From contig NZ_JAHSTV010000007.1 of the NCBI RefSeq assembly GCF_019145235.1, positions 186,001 to 250,000 on the forward strand: a DNA stretch of 64,000 nucleotides, written 5' to 3'. The notes below the pieces were generated by a model. It searched no databases. It was not told where the DNA came from and saw nothing but the letters and a program-made list of their open reading frames with translations. The position numbers were made by a program, and so were the translations under genes. This DNA comes from Pseudomonas farris. Lineage in GTDB: Bacteria; Pseudomonadota; Gammaproteobacteria; Pseudomonadales; Pseudomonadaceae. The stretch's first letter is position 1. Each line of letters opens with the position of its first letter. Below, one piece after another: positions 33,506 through 41,683 of the stretch.

Positions 33506-34342
33506 TCAACCCGGCCCAAACACTTGCGAAGGCCTTCGCAACAGCGGATCGAACGGATTGATCCGCGGCCCGATCAGCGCGGCTTCACGCTTGAGCATCT
33601 CCACCACCGTCGGCAAGCGATCCGGCCCCAGGCGATCGCTGACCGTGGCCACACTCAGCGCCGCCACCGCCCGGCCTTCGCGGTCGAGGATCGGCACGGC
33701 CACCCCGGCCATGCCCTGCAATACGCCAGTGTTGCGCCCTGCGTAACCGAGGGTGCGCACATTCTCGACTTCCGAACGCAGGAACACTTCGTCGTACAGA
33801 TGAAAATCCTTGAGCCGCGGCAGGTTGTAATGAATCACCGTGTCGCGTTCCTCTTCCGGCAGAAACGCCAGAATCGCCAAGCTGCCCTGCCCCACACCCA
33901 GCGCCACCCGCCCGCCAATATCACCGGTAAACGTGCGGATCGGAAACGGCCCTTCACTGCGGTCCAGGCAGATCGCATCGAAGCCGCTGCGTGCCAGTAA
34001 AAACAACGAATCCCCCAACGAAGCCGACAGCCGCAGCAACGCCGGCCGCGCCAGTTCGCGCAAGTTGCCGGTGTTGCCGGCGCGGGCCGCCAAGGCAAAA
34101 AACTCCAGGCTCAGGCGATAGCGTTTGCTGCGCGCGTCCTGCTCGACCATGCCCTCGTCCATCAGGCTGCGCAGCAAGCGGTGGGTGGTTGGTTGCGACA
34201 AACCAATGCGCTGCGCCAGTTGCGTCACGCGTTCTCCACCTTCGACGGTATCACCCAGACTGCGCAGCACCGCAAATAGTCTTGAGACGGCACCCACGCC
34301 GACTTCATTTTTGTTTTCATTCCGCTCAATGGAATCAGGCAT
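33506..34342 (-). CDS. IclR-family transcriptional regulator
   Basis: A 278-residue IclR protein. The N-terminal winged helix (about 15-75) includes RVTQLAQRIGLSQPTTHRLL, and the C-terminal effector domain is a GAF-like fold (about 90-265) with GYAGRNTGVLQGMAGVAVPI. IclR proteins usually control neighbouring degradation genes and bind the pathway substrate. It diverges from the ABC transporter/oxidase operon with a TCACTGAA inverted repeat in between. The start at MPDSIERN is preferred; a slightly longer frame exists. Confidence 0.9.
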   Translation of the reverse strand: MPDSIERNENKNEVGVGAVSRLFAVLRSLGDTVEGGERVTQLAQRIGLSQPTTHRLLRSLMDEGMVEQDARSKRYRLSLEFFALAARAGNTGNLRELARPALLRLSASLGDSLFLLARSGFDAICLDRSEGPFPIRTFTGDIGGRVALGVGQGSLAILAFLPEEERDTVIHYNLPRLKDFHLYDEVFLRSEVENVRTLGYAGRNTGVLQGMAGVAVPILDREGRAVAALSVATVSDRLGPDRLPTVVEMLKREAALIGPRINPFDPLLRRPSQVFGPG

Positions 34343-34366
34343 GTGATTTCTCGACAATAAATTTAC

Positions 34367-34404
34367 TCACTGAATGAAACTGAAAATAATCATCGCTTCA
34401 GTGA
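34367..34404. promoter_or_regulatory. Candidate IclR operator
   Basis: TCACTGAA at 34367-34374 and TTCAGTGA at 34397-34404 are perfect inverted 8-mers with a 22-base spacer, located 25 bases upstream of the IclR start in an otherwise AT-rich stretch. Binding is inferred. Confidence 0.45.
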
Positions 34405-34586
34405 AATAGGCCATTGAGCCCATCCTATTCTTCGTCCTACTCTGCGTCCATCAGGGGCGATTCGAACAACAGCGGCAGCCGACAGAAGTCGAGCGCCAAC
34501 GCACCCCGGCAACATCCTTTTCGTATCTGCCCATACAAAAAAGCGCGCCTTTGGCGACGCATAACAATCTCAGGTGGAGCGCAGTC

Positions 34587-35612
34587 ATGGCCTTCGTGCA
34601 ACTTGAAAACCTCGGCAAACGTTATGGTGAGATCGACGCGGTCGTCGCCACCAATCTGTCAGTGGAGAAAGGCGAGTTCGTTTCCTTGCTCGGCCCCTCC
34701 GGCTGCGGCAAAACCACCACCCTGCAAATGATCGCCGGCTTCGTCGAAGTCAGCAGCGGGCGCATTGTCCTGGACGGTCGCGACATCACCCACGCCAAAC
34801 CCGCCAGTCGCGGTCTGGGCGTGGTGTTCCAGAGTTACGCGCTGTTCCCGCACATGACCGTGCAAGACAACGTCGCCTTCGGCCTGCGCATGCGCAAAGT
34901 GCCCAACGGCGAGTTGCAGCAACGGGTGGATCAGGTGCTGAAACTGGTACGTCTGAACCAACACGCCGAGCGCTACCCACGGGAGCTTTCCGGCGGTCAG
35001 CGCCAACGTGTCGCGCTGGCTCGGGCGTTGGTGATCGAACCGCCGGTGTTGCTGCTCGACGAGCCGCTGTCCAATCTCGACGCCAATTTGCGCGAAGAGA
35101 TGCAGTTCGAAATCCGCCGCATCCAGCGCGAAGTCGGCATCACTACACTGATGGTCACCCACGACCAGTCCGAAGCGCTGTCGATCAGCGACCGGGTGGT
35201 GGTGATGCAAGCCGGGCGCATCACTCAGATCGACGCGCCCTACACCCTCTACGAACACCCGCGCACCGAGTTCATTTCCGGCTTCGTCGGCAAGGCCAAT
35301 CTGCTGCCCGGCGAACGGGACAACGCTGGCGTTGTGCAGGTCTGCGGTCGTGGCAACGGCGAACTGACCCTGAGCCTGCGCCCGGAAAAAATCGACTTGC
35401 TGGATAAAGGTCAGGGCCGTCTGCCAGGCAAGATCGTCAGCCGCTTTTTCCTGGGCAGCCAATGGCTGTACGGCGTATCGACATCGTTGGGCGAACTCAG
35501 CGTGGTACGTCGCAACGACGGTTCCGCCCCCTTGATTGAAGGCACGGCGGTCGGGCTCGATTGGGATGCAACATTGCTGCGGGTGCTGAGTGTCGACGAG
35601 GTGTCGGCATGA
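34587..35612 (+). CDS. ABC transporter ATP-binding protein, spermidine/putrescine (PotA) type
   Basis: A 341-residue ATPase with Walker A GPSGCGKTTTLQMIAG, Q-loop VVFQSYALFPHM, signature ELSGGQRQRVALARAL, Walker B VLLLDEPLSNLDANLR, H-loop VTHDQSEAL and a C-terminal TOBE domain (about 250-335). The PotA/FbpC-like branch energises import of polyamines, amino acids or related cations. GGTGGAG precedes the ATG. Its stop overlaps the first permease start (ATGA). It is the first gene of the seven-gene operon to 41416, under the divergent IclR regulator. Confidence 0.92.
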   Translation: MAFVQLENLGKRYGEIDAVVATNLSVEKGEFVSLLGPSGCGKTTTLQMIAGFVEVSSGRIVLDGRDITHAKPASRGLGVVFQSYALFPHMTVQDNVAFGLRMRKVPNGELQQRVDQVLKLVRLNQHAERYPRELSGGQRQRVALARALVIEPPVLLLDEPLSNLDANLREEMQFEIRRIQREVGITTLMVTHDQSEALSISDRVVVMQAGRITQIDAPYTLYEHPRTEFISGFVGKANLLPGERDNAGVVQVCGRGNGELTLSLRPEKIDLLDKGQGRLPGKIVSRFFLGSQWLYGVSTSLGELSVVRRNDGSAPLIEGTAVGLDWDATLLRVLSVDEVSA

Positions 35613-36478
35613 GTACGCTTGCCGTCATCCGCCAGAGACGTCAGGGCTATTGGTTATCCGCACCGGCCCTGGCGTTGTACTTCGGTCTGCTGGTGATCCC
35701 GTTGCTGCTGACGCTGGTGCTGTCGTTCAACGTCTTCGACTACAGCTCGGGTATCAACAGTGACGCCTACACCCTCGATCACTACAGCAGTTTGCTGGGC
35801 GATCCGTACTTCTACGAGATCTTTCTGCGCACGTTCTGGATCAGCGCCCTGACCACCCTGCTCTGCGTGGTGATCGGCGTGCCCGAGGCCTACATCCTCA
35901 GCCGCATGGGCGCGCCGTGGCGCTCGATCTTCCTGATTCTGATCCTCACGCCGTTGCTGATTTCGGTGGTGGTGCGCGCCTTCGGCTGGAGCCTGTTGCT
36001 CGGCGCCGACGGCCTGGTCAACCAGACCCTGCAAGCCTTCGGTGGCTCGCCGATGAAGCTGCTCTACACGCCATTCGCGGTGGTGATCGCGCTGGTTCAC
36101 GTGATGCTGCCGTTCATGATCATTCCGGTCTGGACCTCGCTGCAAAAACTCGACCCGGCCGCCGAACACGCCGCGCTGTCACTGGGCGCCAGCCACCTCA
36201 CGGTGATGCGCAAAGTGGTGCTGCCGCAAATCATGCCCGGCGTGCTCTCCGGCACCTTGATCGTGTTCGGCCTCGCGGCCAGTTCATTTGCCATCCCCGG
36301 ACTGCTCGGCGGACGCCGGATAAAGATGGTCGCCACGCTGATCTACGACCAGTACCTGTCGGAGCTCAACTGGCCGATGGGCGCTGCGATTGCCGTCGCG
36401 CTGCTGTTGCTCAACCTGCTGATCATGCTGTCGTGGAACCGGATGATCGAAGGCCGCTACAAGAAGTCATTGGGATAA
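35609..36478 (+). CDS. ABC transporter permease, PotB type
   Basis: A 289-residue inner-membrane permease with six predicted helices, starting with LALYFGLLVIPLLLTLVLSF. The EAA loop (EHAALSLGASHLTVMRKVVL then LPQIMPGVLSG) is the ATPase contact. It is translationally coupled to the ATPase gene and followed six bases later by the second permease. PotB-type permeases serve polyamine-like substrates, but this is a broad family. Confidence 0.9.
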   Translation: MSTLAVIRQRRQGYWLSAPALALYFGLLVIPLLLTLVLSFNVFDYSSGINSDAYTLDHYSSLLGDPYFYEIFLRTFWISALTTLLCVVIGVPEAYILSRMGAPWRSIFLILILTPLLISVVVRAFGWSLLLGADGLVNQTLQAFGGSPMKLLYTPFAVVIALVHVMLPFMIIPVWTSLQKLDPAAEHAALSLGASHLTVMRKVVLPQIMPGVLSGTLIVFGLAASSFAIPGLLGGRRIKMVATLIYDQYLSELNWPMGAAIAVALLLLNLLIMLSWNRMIEGRYKKSLG

Positions 36479-36484
36479 TTCGTC

Positions 36485-37279
36485 ATGTCCAGAAACGGTC
36501 CTTTCGCCCTGCTGTTCCATACCCTGGTGGTGCTGTTCATGCTCGCGCCGCTGGTGGTGGTGTGCCTCGTCGCCTTCACCCCGGAAAACACCCTGAGCCT
36601 GCCGACCACGGAGTTTTCCCTGCGCTGGTTCCGCGCAGTGTTCGAGCGCGCGGACTTTGTCGATGCGTTTTACAACAGTCTGATCCTGGCGTTCTGTGCC
36701 GCCACGCTGGCGACGCTGATCGCGGTGCCGGCAGCCCTGGCAATCACTCGATTCGAGTTCCCCGGCCGGGACTTTTTCAACGGTCTGTTCCTGTCGCCGA
36801 TCATCATTCCGCACCTGGTGCTGGGCGTCGCGTTGCTGCGGTTGTTTGCGCTGATGGGCGTCAACGGCAGCTTCGCCTGGCTGATCTTCGCCCATGTGCT
36901 GGTGATCACGCCGTATGTGCTGCGCCTGGTGTTGGCCTCGGCCATCGGTCTGGACCGCAGCGCCGAACACGCCGCGCAATCCCTGGGCGCTGGACGCTTT
37001 ACGCTGTTCCGGCAAATCACCTTGCCGATGATTTTGCCGGGCGTCGCCGGTGGCTGGCTGCTGGCGTTCATCAACAGTTTCGATGAGGTCACATTGTCGA
37101 TCTTCGTCACCTCGCCCGCCACGCAAACGCTGCCGGTGCGCATGTACGTGTACGCCACCGAATCCATCGATCCAATGATGGCGGCGGTGTCGGCCTTGGT
37201 GATCGCGCTGACCGCGCTGACGATGATTCTGCTTGATCGGGTCTACGGCCTGGATCGGGTTCTGGTGGGTAAACAATGA
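36485..37279 (+). CDS. ABC transporter permease, PotC type
   Basis: A 264-residue second permease of about six helices, with the EAA loop EHAAQSLGAGRFTLFRQITL. It is shorter than its partner, as PotC is relative to PotB. It lies between the first permease and the ferredoxin-like subunit of the oxidase, so transport and oxidation are transcribed together. Confidence 0.9.
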   Translation: MSRNGPFALLFHTLVVLFMLAPLVVVCLVAFTPENTLSLPTTEFSLRWFRAVFERADFVDAFYNSLILAFCAATLATLIAVPAALAITRFEFPGRDFFNGLFLSPIIIPHLVLGVALLRLFALMGVNGSFAWLIFAHVLVITPYVLRLVLASAIGLDRSAEHAAQSLGAGRFTLFRQITLPMILPGVAGGWLLAFINSFDEVTLSIFVTSPATQTLPVRMYVYATESIDPMMAAVSALVIALTALTMILLDRVYGLDRVLVGKQ

Positions 37280-37286
37280 GGGCGCC

Positions 37287-37577
37287 ATGGCTCTGCTGAA
37301 ACGACTGGCCGAAGGCGACCGCCCGGCCCTGGACTTTACCCTCGACGGCAAGCCTGCCAGTGGCCTGCTCGGCGACACCTTGCTGACCGCCGTGCTGACT
37401 TGCAGCGAACACCTGCGCGGCAGTGACTTCAGCGCCGAGCCCCGCGCCGGTTTCTGCCTGATGGGCGCCTGCCAGGACTGCTGGGTACGCCTGGGCGATG
37501 GCCGCCGGGTGCGCGCCTGCTCAACGCTGCTTGAAGCCGGACAACACATCAACCGCGAACCGGGGCGATTGGTATGA
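37287..37577 (+). CDS. (2Fe-2S) small subunit of an HcnABC/opine-oxidase-type dehydrogenase
   Basis: A 96-residue ferredoxin-like subunit related to HcnA, to the small subunit of opine oxidases and to LhpF of D-hydroxyproline dehydrogenase. The cluster ligands are Cys57-x4-Cys62-x2-Cys65 and Cys78 (GFCLMGACQDCW and RACST), the plant-ferredoxin-type pattern. ATG at 37287 is eight bases after the permease stop. A REP cluster of about 240 bases separates it from the other two subunits, an unusual interruption of an enzyme operon. Confidence 0.85.
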   Translation: MALLKRLAEGDRPALDFTLDGKPASGLLGDTLLTAVLTCSEHLRGSDFSAEPRAGFCLMGACQDCWVRLGDGRRVRACSTLLEAGQHINREPGRLV

Positions 37578-37610
37578 ACACCCACTTTCCCAGCACAAAC
37601 CCATCTCCCT

Positions 37611-37833
37611 GTGGGAGCGAGCCTGCTCGCGAAAGCTATCTGTCAGCCAGCATCAATGTTGGATGTGCCGCCGTCATCGCGGGCAGGCTCGCTCCCACAG
37701 GGGGGCCGCGCCGATCACAAAACAGGTGGGCAACACCAATCAAATGTGGGAGCGGGCTTGCTCGCGAAAGCGGACTGTCTGCCGGCATATCTGCTGAATG
37801 TTCCGCCCCCTTCGCGAGCAAGCTCGCTCCCAC
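37611..37833. repeat. Two consecutive inverted REP pairs inside an operon
   Basis: The first pair spans 37611-37699 (GTGGGAGCGAGCCTGCTCGC variant), the second 37745-37833 (GTGGGAGCGGGCTTGCTCGC). They separate the ferredoxin-like gene from the flavoprotein gene of what should be one enzyme. Confidence 0.9.
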
Positions 37834-37884
37834 AGGGGTTCAGTGGCGGTCAAAAATAATGTGGGCAACGCTGACGGGGTGGGT

Positions 37885-39240
37885 ATGAAGTCTGTGGTCA
37901 TCATCGGCGCAGGCCCCGCCGGAATCCGGGCGGCGCAAACCCTCGTTGCCCATGGCGTGCGCCCCATTCTGCTGGATGAAGCCGCGCGCGGTGGCGGGCA
38001 GATTTATCGGCGTCAGCCGGCGAATTTCAAGCGTTCGCCGGTCAAGCTGTATGGCTTCGAAGCACGCAAGGCCAAGGCACTGCATCAGACAATCGACGAA
38101 CTGCGCGAGCAACTCGATTACCGCCCCGACACCCTGGTATGGAACGCCGAATCTGGGGCGCTCGACACCTTGCATGAGGGCCGCGCCGCACGGCTGGAGT
38201 TCTCCCGGGTGATCGTCGCTACGGGCGCCACCGACCGGATTCTGCCGGTGCCAGGCTGGACGCTGCCGGGAGTCTACAGCCTCGGTGCGGCGCAGATCGC
38301 CTTGAAGTTTCAAGGCTGTGCCATAGGTGAACGCGTGGTGTTCGCTGGCAGCGGGCCGTTGCTGTATCTGGTGGCGTACCAATACGCCAAGGCCGGTGCC
38401 AACGTGATCGCCGTACTCGACAGCTCGCCCTTCAGCGCTCAGGCCCGCGCCCTGCCCAGCCTGCTGTCGCAACCCTCCACGCTGGCCAAAGGCATTTATT
38501 ACCGTGCCTGGCTGACCGCACACGGCATCCCGGTACACCAGGGCGCCACCTTGAAACGCATCGATGGCGAACACCGCGTGCAATCGCTGAACTGGCATAA
38601 CGCAGCAAGCGAACATCGAATCGAATGCGACGCCGTAGCCTTCGCCCACGGCCTGCGCAGTGAAACCCAACTCGCCGATCTGCTGGGCTGTGAATTCACC
38701 TGGAACCCGCTCAACCGCGCCTGGCTGCCGCAGCGCGACAGCGCCGGTCGCAGCAGCATCGCCGAGGTGTACCTGGCTGGTGACGGCGCCGGCATCATGG
38801 GTGCCGACGCGGCGGAAATGGCCGGTGAACGGGCAGCCCTGGCGCTGCTTGAAGATATCGGTTACCTGATCCCGCCACAGCGTGCCACCCAATTGGAACA
38901 GTCGCTGAACACTATCGGCAGATTCCGCCAAGGCCTTGAGCGCGCCTTTATCTTTCCCGAAAGCTGGGCCTCCGACGCCGCGGATGACCTGATGATCTGC
39001 CGCTGCGAAGAAGTGCGCGCCGGCGACATCCGCCAAGTAGTGCGCGAAGGCCATTGGGAGATCAACCGGGTCAAGGCCCATTGCCGGGTCGGCATGGGTC
39101 GCTGCCAAGGGCGGATGTGCGGCGCCGCCGCAGCGGAAATCATCGCCTGCACAAGCCAGCGCAACCTGTCCGACATCGGCCGGTTACGGGCACAGGCGCC
39201 GATTAAACCCCTGCCGTTCGGTCTGGAGGTCGAGCCATGA
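37885..39240 (+). CDS. FAD/NAD-binding subunit, HcnB/opine oxidase A-like, with C-terminal (2Fe-2S) domain
   Basis: A 451-residue two-dinucleotide-binding flavoprotein. FAD motif VVIIGAGPAGIRAAQTLVAH opens it, a second GSGPLLYLVAYQYAKAGANV-type NAD(P) motif lies at about 155, and VYLAGDGAGIMGADAAEMAG is the late FAD contact. The C-terminal 80 residues (DLMICRCEEVRAGDIRQVV and GRCQGRMCG) carry four cysteines as in BFD-like [2Fe-2S] domains. ATG at 37885 is chosen because the upstream frame is REP. Its stop overlaps the next gene (ATGA). Confidence 0.88.
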   Translation: MKSVVIIGAGPAGIRAAQTLVAHGVRPILLDEAARGGGQIYRRQPANFKRSPVKLYGFEARKAKALHQTIDELREQLDYRPDTLVWNAESGALDTLHEGRAARLEFSRVIVATGATDRILPVPGWTLPGVYSLGAAQIALKFQGCAIGERVVFAGSGPLLYLVAYQYAKAGANVIAVLDSSPFSAQARALPSLLSQPSTLAKGIYYRAWLTAHGIPVHQGATLKRIDGEHRVQSLNWHNAASEHRIECDAVAFAHGLRSETQLADLLGCEFTWNPLNRAWLPQRDSAGRSSIAEVYLAGDGAGIMGADAAEMAGERAALALLEDIGYLIPPQRATQLEQSLNTIGRFRQGLERAFIFPESWASDAADDLMICRCEEVRAGDIRQVVREGHWEINRVKAHCRVGMGRCQGRMCGAAAAEIIACTSQRNLSDIGRLRAQAPIKPLPFGLEVEP

Positions 39241-40352
39241 TCGAGGTCGATGCAATCATTATTGGCGGCGGCATTGTCGGGGCCTCCGCGGCCCTGTTTC
39301 TGAGCAAGGCCGGTCGTCGCGTTGCGTTGCTGGAGCGGGACTTTTGCGGTTCGCACTCCAGCGGTGTGAACTACGGCGGCGTGCGTCGTCAGGGCCGGCC
39401 GCTGTCGCAATTGCCGCTGTCGCAACGGGCTCACGAGATCTGGGGGCAACTGCCTCAGCTGATCGGCATCAACGGCGAGTACCAGCGCAGCGGCCACCTG
39501 AAACTCGCCCGCAGCCTCAACGACCTGCACGCCTTGCAGGATTACGCCGCCAGCAGCCAGGGGTTCGGCCTCGATTTGCAGGTACTCGATCGCCATGAGT
39601 TGCGCGCACGTTTTCCGTGGGTCGGAGAGGTCGCGGTTGGTGCCTCGTTGTGCCCGGACGACGGCCACGCCAACCCGCGACTGGTGTCTCCGGCCTTCGC
39701 GCAGGCCGCGCGTCGGCACGGCGCGCAGATCCATGAACAATGCGCAGTGACCGCAGTGGAGCATGACGGTCAGCGCTTTCGCGTCAGCACTCAAACCGGC
39801 CTCGAGCTGCACGCCCCCTGGCTGCTGAATTGCGCCGGCGCCTGGGCCGGAAAGCTCGCTGCGCAATTCGGCGAAGCGGTGCCAATGCACGCCGGGCACC
39901 CGGCAATGCTGGTCACCGAACCGTTGCCGCTGGTGATGAACGCCAGCACCGGCGTCGAGGGCGGCGGCATCTATGCCCGTCAGGTCGCTCGCGGCAATTG
40001 TGTGTTGGGCGGCGGCCAGGGCTTTGCCCTCGATAACGCCCGCGCCCGGCCTGGTCAGAACGCCGTCATCGAGATCCTGCGCCAGGCCGTCGAACTCTAC
40101 CCGTTTCTTGAAGGTGCCCAGGCGATTCGCACCTGGAGCGGCACCGAAGGTTATCTGCCCGATCGCCAACCGGTGATCGGTCACAGCAGCACCCAACCCG
40201 GTCTGTTGCACGCGTTCGGCTTTGCCGGTGCGGGCTTTCAGATCGGGCCTGCGGTGGGCCAGGCGCTCACCGAGATCATCTGTAGCGGCGCGTCAAAGAC
40301 GCCGCTGGATGCGTTTTCCATCACCCGGTTTCACTCCATCTCCGTTGCTTGA
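39237..40352 (+). CDS. FAD-dependent amine/imino acid oxidase subunit, HcnC/DAO-like
   Basis: A 371-residue DAO-family flavoprotein, probably the catalytic subunit that oxidises an N-substituted or D-amino acid. The dinucleotide motif is AIIIGGGIVGASAALFLSKA at about 6-25; SSGVNYGGVRRQGR is the flavin-contact stretch, and GTEGYLPDRQPVIG and GFAGAGFQIGPAVGQAL lie near the end. It is coupled to the preceding subunit. The three-subunit arrangement matches hydrogen cyanide synthase, nopaline/octopine oxidase and D-hydroxyproline dehydrogenase, but the transporter and IclR context favour catabolism rather than cyanide production. Confidence 0.87.
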   Translation: MIEVDAIIIGGGIVGASAALFLSKAGRRVALLERDFCGSHSSGVNYGGVRRQGRPLSQLPLSQRAHEIWGQLPQLIGINGEYQRSGHLKLARSLNDLHALQDYAASSQGFGLDLQVLDRHELRARFPWVGEVAVGASLCPDDGHANPRLVSPAFAQAARRHGAQIHEQCAVTAVEHDGQRFRVSTQTGLELHAPWLLNCAGAWAGKLAAQFGEAVPMHAGHPAMLVTEPLPLVMNASTGVEGGGIYARQVARGNCVLGGGQGFALDNARARPGQNAVIEILRQAVELYPFLEGAQAIRTWSGTEGYLPDRQPVIGHSSTQPGLLHAFGFAGAGFQIGPAVGQALTEIICSGASKTPLDAFSITRFHSISVA

Positions 40353-40369
40353 TAGAGGAAGGTCGCGCC

Positions 40370-41416
40370 ATGAATCATTTCAAACGCAGTGCACTGCTCG
40401 GTTTTTCTTGCGTGGGCGCCCTGCTCACGGTCAGCCAGGCCCAGGCAGAACCGACGCTTTACCTGGGCATGAACGGCGGAACCATGGAGCGGCTCTACGC
40501 CGACAAGGTGCTGCCGGCCTTCGAGAAAGCCAATAACGTCAAAGTGGTGATCGTGCCGGGAACCTCCGCCGATATTCTGGCCAAGGTCCAGGCCAGCAAA
40601 GGCAACCCGCAGATGCACGTGATGTTCCTCGACGACGGCATCATGTACCGCGCCATCGCCATGGGTTTGTGCGACAAACTCGAAGACAGTCCGCCCCTGG
40701 CACAGATTCCGGCCAAGGGCCGCATCAAGGATCAAGCCGTGGCGGTCAGCCTTGGGGTCACGGGGCTGGCGTACAACACGCGGCTGTTCAAGGAAAAAGG
40801 CTGGAACGCACCGACCTCCTGGATGGACATGGCCGACCCGCGCTTCAAGGACAAACTGGTGTTCCAGTCGATGGCGTCTTCGACCTTCGGCCTGCACGGT
40901 TTCCTGATGTTCAACCGGATTCAGGGTGGCAGCGAAACCGACGTCGAACCGGGGTTCAAGGCTTGGCCGAACACTGTCGGGCGCAACGTGCTGGAGTACA
41001 TTCCGAGTTCCGCGAAAATTTCCGAAATGCTCCAGACCGACGAAGCGGCGCTGTTCCCACTGACGCCGACCCAGGTCACCGCGCTGAAGCTCAAGGGCAT
41101 GCCGGTGGAATATGCACAGCCGAAAGAAGGCTCCGTGGTGCTCAACGTCGCCGAATGCGCCATCGCCAACAACACCCAACCGGAACTGGCGCAAAAACTC
41201 GCCGCCTTCCTGCTGACGCCCGAAGCGCAAGCCGCTGCGCTTGAAGATGGCGATCAGATTCCATCCAACCCGAATACGCCAACCACCGACAAGACCCGCG
41301 GTCAGGTCGAGGCGATGAAACAGTATCTGACCACCGCGATCGCCATCGACTGGGATCAGGTCAACGAACAGCGCCCGGCGTGGAATGCCCGGTGGAATCG
41401 CAGTATCGAGCGCTAA
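40370..41416 (+). CDS. Periplasmic substrate-binding protein, PotD-like
   Basis: A 348-residue extracellular solute-binding protein with a signal peptide (about 1-26, LLGFSCVGALLTVSQAQA). The mature part begins EPTLYLGMNGGTMERLYADK, and VVIVPGTSADILAKVQASKG is typical of the PotD/FbpA cluster. It is the last gene of the operon and supplies the two permeases and the ATPase. No ligand can be assigned by eye. Confidence 0.9.
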   Translation: MNHFKRSALLGFSCVGALLTVSQAQAEPTLYLGMNGGTMERLYADKVLPAFEKANNVKVVIVPGTSADILAKVQASKGNPQMHVMFLDDGIMYRAIAMGLCDKLEDSPPLAQIPAKGRIKDQAVAVSLGVTGLAYNTRLFKEKGWNAPTSWMDMADPRFKDKLVFQSMASSTFGLHGFLMFNRIQGGSETDVEPGFKAWPNTVGRNVLEYIPSSAKISEMLQTDEAALFPLTPTQVTALKLKGMPVEYAQPKEGSVVLNVAECAIANNTQPELAQKLAAFLLTPEAQAAALEDGDQIPSNPNTPTTDKTRGQVEAMKQYLTTAIAIDWDQVNEQRPAWNARWNRSIER

Positions 41417-41500
41417 TTCGATCGCGCAGTCGGTTGGGGCAGTTGGTGGAGGTCAGGGATCCGGCTTGACCGCAGGGATTGATGGTGCAGCACCGGCCTC

Positions 41501-41592
41501 ATCGCGAGCAGGCTCGCTCCCACATTGGATTTCCAGTGGCTACAAAATCCGCGAACAATGGAGATCCTTGTGGGAGCGAGCCTGCTCGCGAT
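41501..41592. repeat. Inverted REP pair (REPIN), GAGCC variant
   Basis: ATCGCGAGCAGGCTCGCTCC at 41501 and the inverted copy ending at 41592. The same GTGGGAGCGAGCCTGCTCGC variant appears at 37611 and 54429. Confidence 0.88.
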
Positions 41593-41683
41593 GGCGGCCT
41601 GACAAGCACCCCGACTTTCCCGCTATCATGTCGCCCATTTCCAGGCCCCCACGCCCTCCTCCTGATCAATAGCGAACCTGCCC

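Noticed and set aside
37611..37833. CRISPR-like array of repeats
   Set aside because: The units are inverted REP pairs with unrelated spacing, not direct repeats with uniform spacers, and no cas genes are present.
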